Positions 17,713-27,191 of a DNA stretch of 64,000 nucleotides are shown here, piece by piece. The stretch is from Denitratimonas tolerans (GTDB lineage: Bacteria > Pseudomonadota > Gammaproteobacteria > Xanthomonadales > Xanthomonadaceae): positions 120,903-184,902 of the forward strand of contig NZ_JBBDHC010000006.1 in the NCBI RefSeq assembly GCF_037203605.1. The letters are read 5' to 3'. The notes beneath the pieces were generated by a model that worked only from the letters and a program-made list of their open reading frames with translations, ran no database searches and was not told the origin of the DNA. How positions within the stretch are numbered: position 1 is the stretch's first letter; the number at the start of each line of letters is the position of its first letter. A program made the translations under genes and the position numbers.

Positions 17713-18597
17713 TCAATAGTCGTGCCGGAGCGCGGAACGGAGGCAGGCGCGCGGATTGGTGTCCTTCTCGCAGCCGCGCAGCACCGCGTTGGGCCAGGAG
17801 CCGTAGGTCGGGTTGGGCAGCATGAACCAGCGCACACCCCACCAGTCGGCATAAGGCGCCATCAGCTGCTGGCGCGTGGCGACATCGGAATTGATGCCGT
17901 CCAGGAAGTCGCCGAGGTTGTCACCGAACATCTGCACCACGCGGTAGCTGCGGTCCACGTAACGGCGGCGCTCGCCCTTCTCGCGCGCCGGCGCGCGCGC
18001 ATCCCCGCGCAGCAGCACGTTGCTGGCATCGGCCGCGACCGGGAAACCGAGCTTGCGCAGATTGGCGACGGTGGCCTCGTATTCGTCCGGCGCGTCGCGG
18101 TTGGTGACGTAGAAGATCGTCACGCCGCGGCTGTCGGCGTACTGCGCGAATTCGACCGCGCCGGGAATCGCGCGCGCGTCCCGGGCCTGGACCCACTCGA
18201 CCCAGCTCTCACGCGTGTAGCCGCGGTCCTCGATCACCGCACGCGCCTGGAAGGCGCTGTTGTCGATCAGCGTCTCGTCGGCGTCGGCGATGATCGCCGG
18301 CGGCTTGCTCTCGAAGCCGGACATGGATTCGCCGCGCGGCAGGGCGTTCCAGTTCGGATCCTCCAGCGCCTGATCGAGCGAACGCTTTGCGGCGGCGTAG
18401 ATGCCGCGCGCGGTGGCCGCGTATTCGGCCGAAGACTGCATCCACAGGGTGGCGTTGAGGTTGTCGTGCGCCGGCGGTGCGGCTTCGACGGCAGCGACAG
18501 CGGCAGCGGCAGGTGCCGGTGCCCGGCTCGGCGCGGTGGTGCAGGCGCCCAGGGCAACGAGGGTCAGGGCCGCCAGGCCCGCGCGCAGGAGTTTCAT
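17713..18597 (-). CDS. Lipoprotein e(P4)-like 5'-nucleotidase / HAD acid phosphatase
   Basis: 294 aa. The lipobox is ALGAC near residue 19, so it is probably anchored in the outer membrane facing the periplasm. The HAD nucleophile motif is DADETLIDNS (DXDXT form), followed by FYVTNRD (motif II Thr) and QMFGDNLGDFLDG (metal-binding acidic motif). e(P4)-family enzymes remove phosphate from nucleotides such as NMN so the nucleoside can be taken up. The ATG at 18597 gives the signal peptide. A Rho-independent terminator lies downstream. Confidence 0.88.
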   Translation of the reverse strand: MKLLRAGLAALTLVALGACTTAPSRAPAPAAAAVAAVEAAPPAHDNLNATLWMQSSAEYAATARGIYAAAKRSLDQALEDPNWNALPRGESMSGFESKPPAIIADADETLIDNSAFQARAVIEDRGYTRESWVEWVQARDARAIPGAVEFAQYADSRGVTIFYVTNRDAPDEYEATVANLRKLGFPVAADASNVLLRGDARAPAREKGERRRYVDRSYRVVQMFGDNLGDFLDGINSDVATRQQLMAPYADWWGVRWFMLPNPTYGSWPNAVLRGCEKDTNPRACLRSALRHDY

Positions 18598-18678
18598 CGG
18601 TCGGCTCTCGTGGATTGAGGTGGGGCCAGTGTAGCGGGCCTGTGTGACGGATCGCCGCACGCCGCCCGCCAAAACGGT

Positions 18679-20655
18679 TCACTTGGCGAAAAGCGCCTGC
18701 AGCCGCGCGATCGCCGCGCCCGCGTGCTCGGCGGTGCGCTCGGCGTCCTGCACGTCGTCGCGCCCGACGACGTGCAGCTCGGCGGCGGGAAGCTCGTCGA
18801 TGAAGCGGCTCGGCACCACCCTGTGCAGCTCGCCGAAGCGCCGCGCGTGGCGCGGATAGCTCAGGTGCAGCAGACGTTTGGCGCGGGTGATGCCGACGTA
18901 CATGAGCCGACGCTCCTCGTCGAGCCGGCCCTCCTCGATCGATGACTCGTGCGGCAGCAGGCCGTCCTCGACGCCGGCGATGAACACGAAATCGAACTCC
19001 AGCCCCTTGGAGGCGTGCAGGGTCATCAGGCGCACCGCGTTGCCCGGCGCGTCGCGGTCGGAAGCGGTGAGGAGCGCAAGCTGGGCCACCAGCTCGCCGG
19101 CACCGCCCTTGCCGGCGGCATCGAACCATTGCGCCAGCTCCTCGACGTTGCCGCGGCGGCGCTCGAACAGCGCGTCGTCCTTGCACTCGGCGCGGATCGC
19201 GGCAAGCTGGCCGCTCTCCTCCACCAGCCGACGGCACAGCGCGCCCGGCGCGAGCACCGTGGAAGCGCGCCGCAGGCTGGCCACCAGCTGCATGAAGGCG
19301 TCGAGCGCGCGGGCCGCGCGCGGCGCGAGCTGCCCCAGCACGTCATCGCGCGATGCCGCGCGCGCCAGGCCCAGGTGCAGGCCGTTGGCAAGCTCGCCCA
19401 GCCGGGCCAGCGTGGTGGCACCGATCTCGCGGCGCGGTGCCGCCACCGCGCGCAGGAAGGCGGTGTCGTCGTCGGGATTGGCGATGAGGCGCAGCCAGGC
19501 CAGCGCATCCTTGACCTCGGCGCGCTCCAGGAACGCGGTGCCGCCGGAGAGGTGATAGGGAATGCGCTGCAGCTGCAGCGCCTTTTCCAGCGCGCGCGAC
19601 TGGTGGTTGCCGCGAAACAGGATGGCGAAATCGCCCCACTGCGCCGCGTGCTTGTGCGAGAGGAAGGCGATCTCGGTGGCAATGCGCTCGGCCTCGTGCT
19701 CGCCGTCGCGGCACTCGAACACGCGGATCGGCTCGCCGTCGGCCGCATCGCTCCACAGCTTCTTGGGGTGCAGGTGCGGGTTGTTGGCGATCAACGCATT
19801 GGCGGCGCGCAGGATGCGGCGCGCGCAGCGATAGTTCTGTTCGAGCTTGATGATCCCCAGCGCCGGGTAATCCTGCCCGAGTCGCTCGATGTTCGCGGTA
19901 TCGGCACCGCGCCAGGCGTAGATCGACTGGTCGTCATCGCCCACGCAGGTGAACGCGCCGCGCGGGCCGGCCAGATGCTTCAGCAGCGCGTACTGTCCGG
20001 CGTTGGTGTCCTGGTATTCGTCCACCAGCAGATAGCGCAGGCGCTCGCGCCAGGCGTCGCGCAGCGGCGCGTGCGCCTCCAGCAGCGCCACCGGCAGGCG
20101 GATCAGGTCGTCGAAATCCACCGCATTGAACGCCGCCAGGCGCTTCTGGTACTGGCCGTACAGGTCGGCCGCCTCGCGCTCGCGCGGGCTTTGCGCCAGC
20201 TCCGCGGCGCGCTCGGGCGAAAAACCGTCGGCCTTGGCGCGCGATACCAGCGCCCGCACGGCGGCAATCGCCTGCGCGTTGGCAGCGCGCGGCATCAGGT
20301 CCTTGATCAGCGCGCCGCCGTCGTCGGCATCGAAGATCGAAAAGCCGCGCCGCAGTCCGGCGGCTTCGTGCTCGATCTGCAGGAACTTCAGCCCCAGCGA
20401 ATGGAAGGTGCAGATCGTCAGGCCCTCGCTGTCCACCCCGCGCAGCAGCGCCCCGGCGCGCTCGCGCATCTCGCGCGCCGCCTTGTTGGTGAAGGTGATC
20501 GCCGCGATCTTGCCCGGCACCATGCCGCGCCGCACGATCAGGTGGTGGATCTTCTGCGTGATGACGCGGGTCTTGCCCGAGCCGGCACCCGCCAGCACCA
20601 GAAGCGGCGTGTCGCAATGTTCAACGGCGGCGCGCTGGGCGGGATTGAGGCTCAT
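18679..20655 (-). CDS. rep: ATP-dependent DNA helicase Rep (UvrD/Rep family)
   Basis: 658 aa (enteric Rep is about 673). SF1A helicase motifs are in order: Q motif and Walker A (LNPAQRAAVEH, GAGSGKTRV near 22-30), LLVDEYQDTN (Walker B), VGDDDQSIYAWRGA (motif III), LMTLHASKGLEFDFVF (motif V) and YVGITRAKRLL (motif VI). It unwinds DNA 3' to 5' and helps forks past protein roadblocks. The similarity to Rep rather than UvrD rests on the N-terminal sequence and the length. Confidence 0.94.
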   Translation of the reverse strand: MSLNPAQRAAVEHCDTPLLVLAGAGSGKTRVITQKIHHLIVRRGMVPGKIAAITFTNKAAREMRERAGALLRGVDSEGLTICTFHSLGLKFLQIEHEAAGLRRGFSIFDADDGGALIKDLMPRAANAQAIAAVRALVSRAKADGFSPERAAELAQSPREREAADLYGQYQKRLAAFNAVDFDDLIRLPVALLEAHAPLRDAWRERLRYLLVDEYQDTNAGQYALLKHLAGPRGAFTCVGDDDQSIYAWRGADTANIERLGQDYPALGIIKLEQNYRCARRILRAANALIANNPHLHPKKLWSDAADGEPIRVFECRDGEHEAERIATEIAFLSHKHAAQWGDFAILFRGNHQSRALEKALQLQRIPYHLSGGTAFLERAEVKDALAWLRLIANPDDDTAFLRAVAAPRREIGATTLARLGELANGLHLGLARAASRDDVLGQLAPRAARALDAFMQLVASLRRASTVLAPGALCRRLVEESGQLAAIRAECKDDALFERRRGNVEELAQWFDAAGKGGAGELVAQLALLTASDRDAPGNAVRLMTLHASKGLEFDFVFIAGVEDGLLPHESSIEEGRLDEERRLMYVGITRAKRLLHLSYPRHARRFGELHRVVPSRFIDELPAAELHVVGRDDVQDAERTAEHAGAAIARLQALFAK

Positions 20656-20725
20656 GGCAACGGCGAGGCGGCGCGATCGGGGGCCGGCATTGTGCCAGCC
20701 CCACCCGCCCGCTGCCGGATCGCGC

Positions 20726-21409
20726 TCAGCGCGATGGTGCGCCGGTCTCGATGCGCCAGTTGGGCACCGCGTCCCAGTCGCGAATCTGCCAAGCCCAGTA
20801 GCTGGGCAGGTCCCAGTAGATATCCTGGTAGAACTCCTCGCCGCGCACGGTGATGCTGCCGGCGGTGGTGGGAAGCACGACGTCGAGCTGGCTGGACGTC
20901 CCCAGGCGGCCGCCCGTCATCGCGCGCCGACCGTGCTCCAGCACGCGCGCGAGCCGCGGGCCGGTCACCTCGTCACCGTAGCGCGCATAGACCTCCGGGC
21001 CGAGTTCCAGCACGCGCGCACGCTGCGATTCGTCGAGCTGTTCCCAGTAGCGCTCGCGCTCCGCCACCATCCGCGCCTCCCCGCGCTCGGCGGCCAGGTC
21101 CATCCAGATATAGCCGCGCACCGGGTCGCGCGGCACGCCGCGCCCGAGGAAGTGCATCTGCGCGATCATCGCCTGCGAAGGCTTGTCGGCCCACTGCGCT
21201 GCGATCAGGAACCGGCCCATGGCGCGCCGGTAATCGCCGCGCTCGTACTCGCGCAACCCCTGGAAGCGGTAGCGCAGATCGGGATGGTGCTTGAGGAAGG
21301 CATGGGACGAAACAATGGCGCGCTGGCTGACCGTGGTTTCGGCCAGCGCCGGCTGGAACGCAAGGCCTCCGGCAATCAGGACAAGCAGCAGCAAAAGTCG
21401 ACGTGGCAT
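20726..21409 (-). CDS. Exported Sel1/TPR-like repeat protein of unknown role
   Basis: 227 aa. A signal peptide runs through FQPALAE (cleavage near 22). Residues about 45-110 form helical repeats of Sel1 type (MAQMHFLGRGVPRDPVRGYIWMDLAAERG in parts, with the A-G/Y-W spacing). The C-terminal third ends in a Trp-rich stretch (DIYWDLPSYWAWQIRDW). A strong GGAGGTG site lies before ATG 21409. Sel1 proteins usually mediate protein contacts; the partner is unknown. Confidence 0.8.
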   Translation of the reverse strand: MPRRLLLLLVLIAGGLAFQPALAETTVSQRAIVSSHAFLKHHPDLRYRFQGLREYERGDYRRAMGRFLIAAQWADKPSQAMIAQMHFLGRGVPRDPVRGYIWMDLAAERGEARMVAERERYWEQLDESQRARVLELGPEVYARYGDEVTGPRLARVLEHGRRAMTGGRLGTSSQLDVVLPTTAGSITVRGEEFYQDIYWDLPSYWAWQIRDWDAVPNWRIETGAPSR

Positions 21410-21558
21410 GGGGCACCTCCGGGTACGCACCGTCACCACCGGCCCGGGCGGACCGGGATGTCCATCATGACACAGCCACGCCGCACTGGAATCGAAATCA
21501 TCCCGCCCTCGGGTGCCGTCGGCGGTAAGCTCCGGGCATCTTGTACCGGACGATCTTC

Positions 21559-23016
21559 GTGCCCCCCAGCCGCCCCGCCTCCCTGCTGACCCTTTTCGGT
21601 GCCACCGGCGATCTTGCGCGCAGGATGCTGCTGCCTTCGCTCTACGACCTTGAGGCCGACGGCCTGCTGCCGGCGGGGATGCGCATCCTCGGCACCGCCC
21701 GCAGCGAATTGGATCGGGAAGGTTTCATCAACCTCGTCACCGCCAGCCTCAAAGATGTGCGCAACGACGATGCCGCCCTGCGCGGGCTGATCGAGCGGCT
21801 CGACTACCGCGCCGCCGGCATCGACGATGCCGCCTCGATGCAGGCCCTGGCCGAAGCGATCACCGCGCTGCGCAGCGGCGATGTGCTCTATCACCTCAGC
21901 ACGGCGCCGAAGTTCTACGGCGCGGCCTGTCAGGCGCTCGCGGCGCACGGAGTGAATGGCGAGGGCACCCGGGTGATGCTGGAAAAACCCATCGGCAGCG
22001 ACCTCGCCAGCTCCAACGCGATCAATGACGCCGTGGCCGGGGTGTTCGATGAGGACTGCATCTACCGGGTCGATCATTACCTCGGCAAGGAGGGCGTGCA
22101 GAACCTGATCGCGCTGCGCTTCGGCAATTCGATGTTCGAGCCGCTCTGGAACGCACGCCATATCGAACAGGTGCAGATCACCGTGGGCGAAACCGTCGGC
22201 GTGGAGGGGCGCGGCGACTATTACGATGAGTCGGGCGCGCTGCGCGACATGATCCAGAACCACATGCTGCAGCTCCTGTGCCTGGTGGCGATGGAGCCGC
22301 CGGCGCGCTTCGATCCGGCGGCGGTGCGCAACGAGAAGATCAAGGTGCTGCGCTCGCTGCGCCCCATCGGGCGCGACGAGGTGGCCGCCGAAAGCGTGAT
22401 CGGCCAGTACAGCGCCGGTGCCGTCGGCGGCGTTGCGGTGCCCGGCTACGTCGAGGAGGTCGGGCGGCCGAGCGGCACCGAAACCTTCGTGGCGCTGCGC
22501 GCGCACGTGGACAACTGGCGCTGGTCGGGCGTGCCCTTCTACCTGCGCACCGGCAAACGCATGCCGGCGCGCAGCACCGAGATCTACATCCAGTTCCGCA
22601 AGGTGCCCTATTCCATTTTCGGCGGCGCGGCCGCGGCCGACATGCAGCCCAACGGCCTGCTGATCCGGCTGCAGCCCGAGGAGCGCATCGGCCTCACCCT
22701 CATGAGCAAGACACCGGGCCTTGATCGAAACGGCCTGCGGCTCTCGCAGGTGGTGCTCGACCTCGACTTCCACCAGGAGTTCGCCAGCACCCGCAAGCGC
22801 GTGGCCTACGAGCGCCTGTATCTGGATGCGATCGAAGGCAACGGCACCCTGTTCGTGCGACGCGACGAAACCGAGGCGGCCTGGGCCTGGATCGATGCGA
22901 TCGCCGCCGGCTGGCGCGCGACCGGCATGACGCCGCGCCCCTATCAGGCCGGAACCTGCGGACCGGCCGCGGCGGTCACGCTGCCCGACCGCCGCGGTCA
23001 CGCCTGGCGCGAGTGA
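21559..23016 (+). CDS. zwf: Glucose-6-phosphate 1-dehydrogenase
   Basis: 485 aa. It oxidises glucose 6-phosphate to 6-phosphogluconolactone with NAD(P)+. Motifs are the dinucleotide fold FGATGDLARRMLLPSLY near the N-terminus, the active-site RVDHYLGKEGVQNL, and FYLRTGKRMPAR. The start is GTG at 21559; a TTG at 21541 is possible. It is the first gene of zwf-pgl-edd-glk-eda; the next gene begins 10 bases after its stop. Confidence 0.96.
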   Translation: MPPSRPASLLTLFGATGDLARRMLLPSLYDLEADGLLPAGMRILGTARSELDREGFINLVTASLKDVRNDDAALRGLIERLDYRAAGIDDAASMQALAEAITALRSGDVLYHLSTAPKFYGAACQALAAHGVNGEGTRVMLEKPIGSDLASSNAINDAVAGVFDEDCIYRVDHYLGKEGVQNLIALRFGNSMFEPLWNARHIEQVQITVGETVGVEGRGDYYDESGALRDMIQNHMLQLLCLVAMEPPARFDPAAVRNEKIKVLRSLRPIGRDEVAAESVIGQYSAGAVGGVAVPGYVEEVGRPSGTETFVALRAHVDNWRWSGVPFYLRTGKRMPARSTEIYIQFRKVPYSIFGGAAAADMQPNGLLIRLQPEERIGLTLMSKTPGLDRNGLRLSQVVLDLDFHQEFASTRKRVAYERLYLDAIEGNGTLFVRRDETEAAWAWIDAIAAGWRATGMTPRPYQAGTCGPAAAVTLPDRRGHAWRE

Positions 23017-23026
23017 GGACAGCACA

Positions 23027-23734
23027 GTGTCGCCGAACGAGCACGCCCGCAGCTACGCCGACGCCGCACGTCTGCTCGAGGCGGTCGGCGACGCGCTGGA
23101 ACAGGCCTGCCGCAGCGCGATCCGCGCGCGCGGCGCGGCCTGGCTGGCCCTCGCCGGCGGGCGCACGCCGCTGCCGGTATACGCCCGGCTCGCGCGCACC
23201 GCGTTCGACGGGCGGATCGACGCGCTGCCGACCGACGAGCGCTGCGTGCCGCACGATCACCCCGCCTGCAACCTGCGCCAGCTGCGCACCGCCTTCGGCG
23301 ACAGCCCGGCCATGAGGCTGCACCCGATTACCCGCGCCGATGGCGATGTGGCAGCCTCGCTGGCGCTGGCGCAGGCGACGCTCGCCGAACGCCCCGGCGA
23401 CTTCGACGCGGTGCTGCTGGGCATGGGTGCCGACGGCCACATCGCCTCGCTGTTCCCGGGCGCGGCGAATCTCGCCCAGGGCATGGCCCCGGGCAGCGGC
23501 ATCGATGCCCTGGCCACGGTGCCCGATCCGCTGCCACCCGAGGCACCGTTCGCGCGGATCAGCCTGACCCTGCCGCGCCTCTTGCGGGCGCGGGAAATCC
23601 ACCTGGTCGTGACCGGCGAGGAAAAGCGCGCGGTACTGCAGCGCGTCCTGCGCGAACCGCAGGGCGGGCTGCCGGTCTGCGGCCTGCTGCAGGCACCTTC
23701 GCCGCCACCCATCCGTATCCACTGGAGTCCGTAA
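23027..23734 (+). CDS. pgl: 6-phosphogluconolactonase
   Basis: 235 aa, DevB/SOL type. It hydrolyses 6-phosphogluconolactone to 6-phosphogluconate. Family motifs are WLALAGGRTPLPVYARLA, LPTDERCVPHDHPACNLRQL and AVLLGMGADGHIASLFPGA. The start is GTG with a GAGGA site in the gap after zwf. Its TAA overlaps the ATG of edd (TAATG). Confidence 0.94.
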   Translation: MSPNEHARSYADAARLLEAVGDALEQACRSAIRARGAAWLALAGGRTPLPVYARLARTAFDGRIDALPTDERCVPHDHPACNLRQLRTAFGDSPAMRLHPITRADGDVAASLALAQATLAERPGDFDAVLLGMGADGHIASLFPGAANLAQGMAPGSGIDALATVPDPLPPEAPFARISLTLPRLLRAREIHLVVTGEEKRAVLQRVLREPQGGLPVCGLLQAPSPPPIRIHWSP

Positions 23735-25563
23735 TGTCTGCCGTCCTGCATCCCGCCATCGCGCGTGTCACCGCACGCATCGCCGAGCGCAGCCGGACCA
23801 CGCGCGACGATTACCTCGCCCGCATGAGCGCCGCGCGCGACGCCGGTCCGTACCGCTACCGCCTTTCCTGCAGCAACCAGGCGCACGGCTTCGCCGCCTC
23901 CGGGCAGGACAAGGCGGCGCTGCGCCGCGGCCGCGGCGGCAACCTCGGCATCGTCACCGCCTACAACGACATGCTCAGCGCGCACCAGCCGATGGAGCAC
24001 TACCCCAGCCTGATCCGCATGGCGGCGCGCAACGCCGGCGGCAGCGCGCAGGTCGCCGGCGGCGTGCCGGCGATGTGCGACGGCATCACCCAGGGCCGCG
24101 CCGGCATGGAGCTGTCGCTGTTCTCGCGCGACGTGATCGCGATGGCGACGGCGGTCTCGCTCTCGCACGATTGCTACGACGCCGCGCTGATGCTGGGCGT
24201 GTGCGACAAGATCGTGCCCGGGCTCCTGATCGGCGCGCTCGGCTTCGGCCACCTGCCGGTGGTGTTCGTGCCGGCCGGGCCGATGCCCTCGGGCATCCCC
24301 AACCCGGAGAAGGCGAAGGTGCGCCAGCGCTTCGCGCTCGGGGAAGCCGGCCGCGACGAGCTGATGGATGCGGAAGCCGCGTCCTACCACGCGCCGGGCA
24401 CCTGCACCTTCTACGGCACCGCCAATTCCAACCAGATGCTGATGGAAGTGATGGGCCTGCACCTGCCGGGCACCGCCTTCGTGCCGCCCGGCACGCCGCT
24501 GCGCGATGCACTCACCGTGGCCGCCGCCGAACAGGCGCTGCGCATCACGGCGCTGGGCGACGACTGTCGGCCGCTCGCGCACACGATCGACGAGAAGGCC
24601 ATCGTCAACGCCCTGGTCGGACTGGCGGCCACCGGCGGCTCGACCAACCACACCCTGCACCTGGTCGCGGTGGCGCGCGCCGCCGGCATCCTCATCGACT
24701 GGAACGACTTCGACGAACTCTCGCGCGCCACCCCGCTGCTGGCGCGGGTCTATCCCAACGGTCCGGCCGACGTGAACCACTTCGAAGCCGCCGGCGGCAT
24801 GGGCTTCATCATCACCCAGCTGCTCGATGCCGGACTGCTGCACGAGGACATCGCCTGCGTGCACGGCGGCAACCTGCGCCAGCAGGCAAGACAGCCCTTC
24901 CTGGACGGAACGCGGCTGGACTGGCGCGATCCGCCCGCGCAGTCGCGCAATACCGGCATCGTGCGCCCGGCGTCCGCGCCGTTCGATGCCGAAGGCGGCC
25001 TGCGCGTGCTGCACGGCAACCTCGGACGCGCGGTGGTGAAGGTTTCGGCGGTCGCGCCGCAGTACCGCCAACACGAGGCACCGGCAAAAATCTTCGCCTC
25101 GCAGGAAGCCCTGCTGGCCGCGTTCAAGGCCGGCGCGCTGGGCGGCGACTTCACCGCGGTGGTGCGCGGCCAGGGCCCGCGCGCCAACGGCATGCCCGAA
25201 CTGCACAAGCTCACCCCCACGCTGGCCGCCCTGCAGGACCGCGGCCAGCGCGTGGCCCTGGTCACCGACGGGCGCATGTCGGGTGCCTCGGGCAAGGTGC
25301 TGGCCGCGATCCACGTGACGCCGGAGGCCGCCGATGGCGGCGCGCTGGCGAAGCTGCGCGACGGCGACCTGATCCGCATCGATGCCGAGGCCGGCACAAT
25401 GGACGTGATGCTGGACCAAGCGCAATGGCAGGCCCGCGAAGCACAGCCACTGGACCTGGCCGGCAACCAGTCCGGCATGGGCCGCGAGCTGTTCGGCCTG
25501 ATGCGCAACCGCGTCGGCCCGGCCGAGCGGGGTGCCTGCGCGCTGTTCGCGGACGACGCATGA
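23734..25563 (+). CDS. edd: Phosphogluconate dehydratase
   Basis: 609 aa, full length for Edd. It dehydrates 6-phosphogluconate to 2-keto-3-deoxy-6-phosphogluconate with a 4Fe-4S cluster. IlvD/Edd signatures are visible: VTAYNDMLSAHQPMEHYP, GGVPAMCDGITQGRAGMELS and TCTFYGTANSNQM, with the cluster Cys residues in MCDG and GTCTFYG, and VTDGRMSGASGKVLAAIHVTPE in pieces. Coupled to pgl upstream and glk downstream (ATGA). Confidence 0.96.
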   Translation: MSAVLHPAIARVTARIAERSRTTRDDYLARMSAARDAGPYRYRLSCSNQAHGFAASGQDKAALRRGRGGNLGIVTAYNDMLSAHQPMEHYPSLIRMAARNAGGSAQVAGGVPAMCDGITQGRAGMELSLFSRDVIAMATAVSLSHDCYDAALMLGVCDKIVPGLLIGALGFGHLPVVFVPAGPMPSGIPNPEKAKVRQRFALGEAGRDELMDAEAASYHAPGTCTFYGTANSNQMLMEVMGLHLPGTAFVPPGTPLRDALTVAAAEQALRITALGDDCRPLAHTIDEKAIVNALVGLAATGGSTNHTLHLVAVARAAGILIDWNDFDELSRATPLLARVYPNGPADVNHFEAAGGMGFIITQLLDAGLLHEDIACVHGGNLRQQARQPFLDGTRLDWRDPPAQSRNTGIVRPASAPFDAEGGLRVLHGNLGRAVVKVSAVAPQYRQHEAPAKIFASQEALLAAFKAGALGGDFTAVVRGQGPRANGMPELHKLTPTLAALQDRGQRVALVTDGRMSGASGKVLAAIHVTPEAADGGALAKLRDGDLIRIDAEAGTMDVMLDQAQWQAREAQPLDLAGNQSGMGRELFGLMRNRVGPAERGACALFADDA

Positions 25564-26540
25564 ACCGGTCCGAGTTGGCCCTGGTCGGGGATATCGGCGG
25601 CACCAACGCGCGCTTCGCGCTGGTCAACCCGTCGTCGCCCGAACCGGCGCTGCTTGCCTCGCGCGCGCTGGCCAACGCCGACTTCGCCAGCGTGCAGCAC
25701 GCGATCGAACACTACCTGGCGCAGGTCGACGCGCAGCCCGCGCGCGCCGCGCTGGCGGTGGCCTGCCCGGTCGGCAGCGACGAGATCCGCCTCACCAACC
25801 GCGCCTGGTCGTTCAGCCGCAGCGAACTGCAGAACACGCTCGGCCTGGACGAACTGCGCATGCTCAACGATTTCGGCGCGCTGGCCTGGGCGATTCCGGC
25901 GCTGTCGCGCGAATCCCTCCTCACCCTGCACGGCGATCCCGAGGCCGCGCTGCGCGGGCCGGTCAGCGTGCTGGGGCCGGGCACGGGACTGGGTGTGGCG
26001 CTGCTGGTCGGGTCGCATTCGCACGGCTGGCACACGGTCGAGACCGAGGGCGGCCACGTCGGCTTTGCGCCGATCGGGGACGAAGAGCGCAGCATCAACA
26101 CCTGGCTGACAGCCCAGCACGGACGCACCTCGACCGAGCGCCTGCTTTGCGGCAAGGGTCTGTCGGAAATCGACGCGGTGCTGCGCGGCGTTGCCGCCGA
26201 TGCCGCCAGCCATCCGCTGCTGCGCGATCCCGCCGAGATCGTCGCCGCCGCGCTGGATGGCCACGACCTGTCGGCGCGGCGCGCGCTGGCGCGCTTCTGC
26301 GCGGTGCTGGGCAGCGTGGCCGGCGACTGCGCCCTGATCCACGGTGCGCGCAGCGTGGTGATCGCCGGCGGCATCGTGCCCCGCTTCATCCCGTTCCTGC
26401 GCGCCAGCGCCTTCCGCGAACGCTTCCTCGCCAAGGGCCGCATGGCGGCGCTGCTGGAATCGGTCCCGATCCACGTCATCACCCACCCCCACCCCGGCCT
26501 TCTGGGTGCCGCCTGCGCCCTGCGCGCTCCGGAGCTTTGA
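25560..26540 (+). CDS. glk: Glucokinase (bacterial ROK-unrelated type)
   Basis: 326 aa. It phosphorylates free cytosolic glucose. The phosphate-binding GDIGGTNARFAL is at the N-terminus, LNDFGALAWAI lies in the sugar-binding region, and LGPGTGLGVALLV and ETEGGHVGFAP are typical of proteobacterial Glk. The ATG overlaps the edd stop as ATGA. Its place inside the Entner-Doudoroff operon fits sugar entering as free glucose, for example from maltodextrin hydrolysis, rather than through a PTS. Confidence 0.95.
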   Translation: MNRSELALVGDIGGTNARFALVNPSSPEPALLASRALANADFASVQHAIEHYLAQVDAQPARAALAVACPVGSDEIRLTNRAWSFSRSELQNTLGLDELRMLNDFGALAWAIPALSRESLLTLHGDPEAALRGPVSVLGPGTGLGVALLVGSHSHGWHTVETEGGHVGFAPIGDEERSINTWLTAQHGRTSTERLLCGKGLSEIDAVLRGVAADAASHPLLRDPAEIVAAALDGHDLSARRALARFCAVLGSVAGDCALIHGARSVVIAGGIVPRFIPFLRASAFRERFLAKGRMAALLESVPIHVITHPHPGLLGAACALRAPEL

Positions 26541-26543
26541 ACC

Positions 26544-27191
26544 ATGATCGACAGCCACTCCCTCGCACAGCGCGTCGATGCGGTGTTTGCGCGCGCGCCG
26601 GTCATCCCCGTCATCACCATCGAACGCATCGAGGACGCGCTGCCGCTGTGCCGCGCGCTGGCCGACAACGGCCTGCCGGTGCTGGAAGTGACCCTGCGCA
26701 GTGCCTGCGCGCTGAACGCCATCACCCTCATCGCACGCGAGCTTCCGGAAGCCTGCGTCGGCGCGGGCACCGTGCTTTCGGCGCGCGATCTGGACGCGGC
26801 GGCGCAGGCCGGCGCGCAATTCGCCATCTCGCCCGGTGCCACCGAGGCGCTTTACGCCGCGGCGGCGGAGGCCGCGATCCCGCTGATTCCCGGCATCGCG
26901 ACGGCAGGCGAACTGATGCGCGGACTTGAGCTGGGCTGGCAACGCTTCAAGTTTTTCCCGGCCGAAGCCAGCGGCGGCGTGGCCGCGCTCAAGGGCTTTG
27001 CCGGGCCGCTGCCGCAGGCGCGCTTCTGTCCGACCGGCGGCATCGACGCCGCCAGGGCACCCGCCTACCTCGCCCTGCCCAACGTCGCCTGCGTCGGCGG
27101 CTCCTGGATGCTGCCGCCGCAAGCGGTGCGCGCCGGCGACTGGGCGCGCATCGCGCAGCTGGCGCAGGCTGCGGCGCAGCTTGCACCCTGA
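26544..27191 (+). CDS. eda: KDPG/KHG aldolase
   Basis: 215 aa. It splits 2-keto-3-deoxy-6-phosphogluconate into pyruvate and glyceraldehyde 3-phosphate. The catalytic Glu lies in LPVLEVTLRS and the Schiff-base Lys in QRFKFFPAEASGG; GAGTVLS and FCPTGGI are also conserved. It is the last gene of the operon. Its TGA abuts the TGA of the convergent symporter gene, leaving no intergenic base. Confidence 0.95.
   Translation: MIDSHSLAQRVDAVFARAPVIPVITIERIEDALPLCRALADNGLPVLEVTLRSACALNAITLIARELPEACVGAGTVLSARDLDAAAQAGAQFAISPGATEALYAAAAEAAIPLIPGIATAGELMRGLELGWQRFKFFPAEASGGVAALKGFAGPLPQARFCPTGGIDAARAPAYLALPNVACVGGSWMLPPQAVRAGDWARIAQLAQAAAQLAP

Noticed and set aside
24075..25559. N-terminal extension of glk through edd in another frame
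   Set aside because: The glucokinase fold begins at the ATG at 25560; the part before it is out-of-frame edd sequence.
23257..27122. Long minus-strand frames opposite pgl-edd-glk-eda
   Set aside because: They mirror coding frames of well-recognised enzymes; no start signals or motifs.
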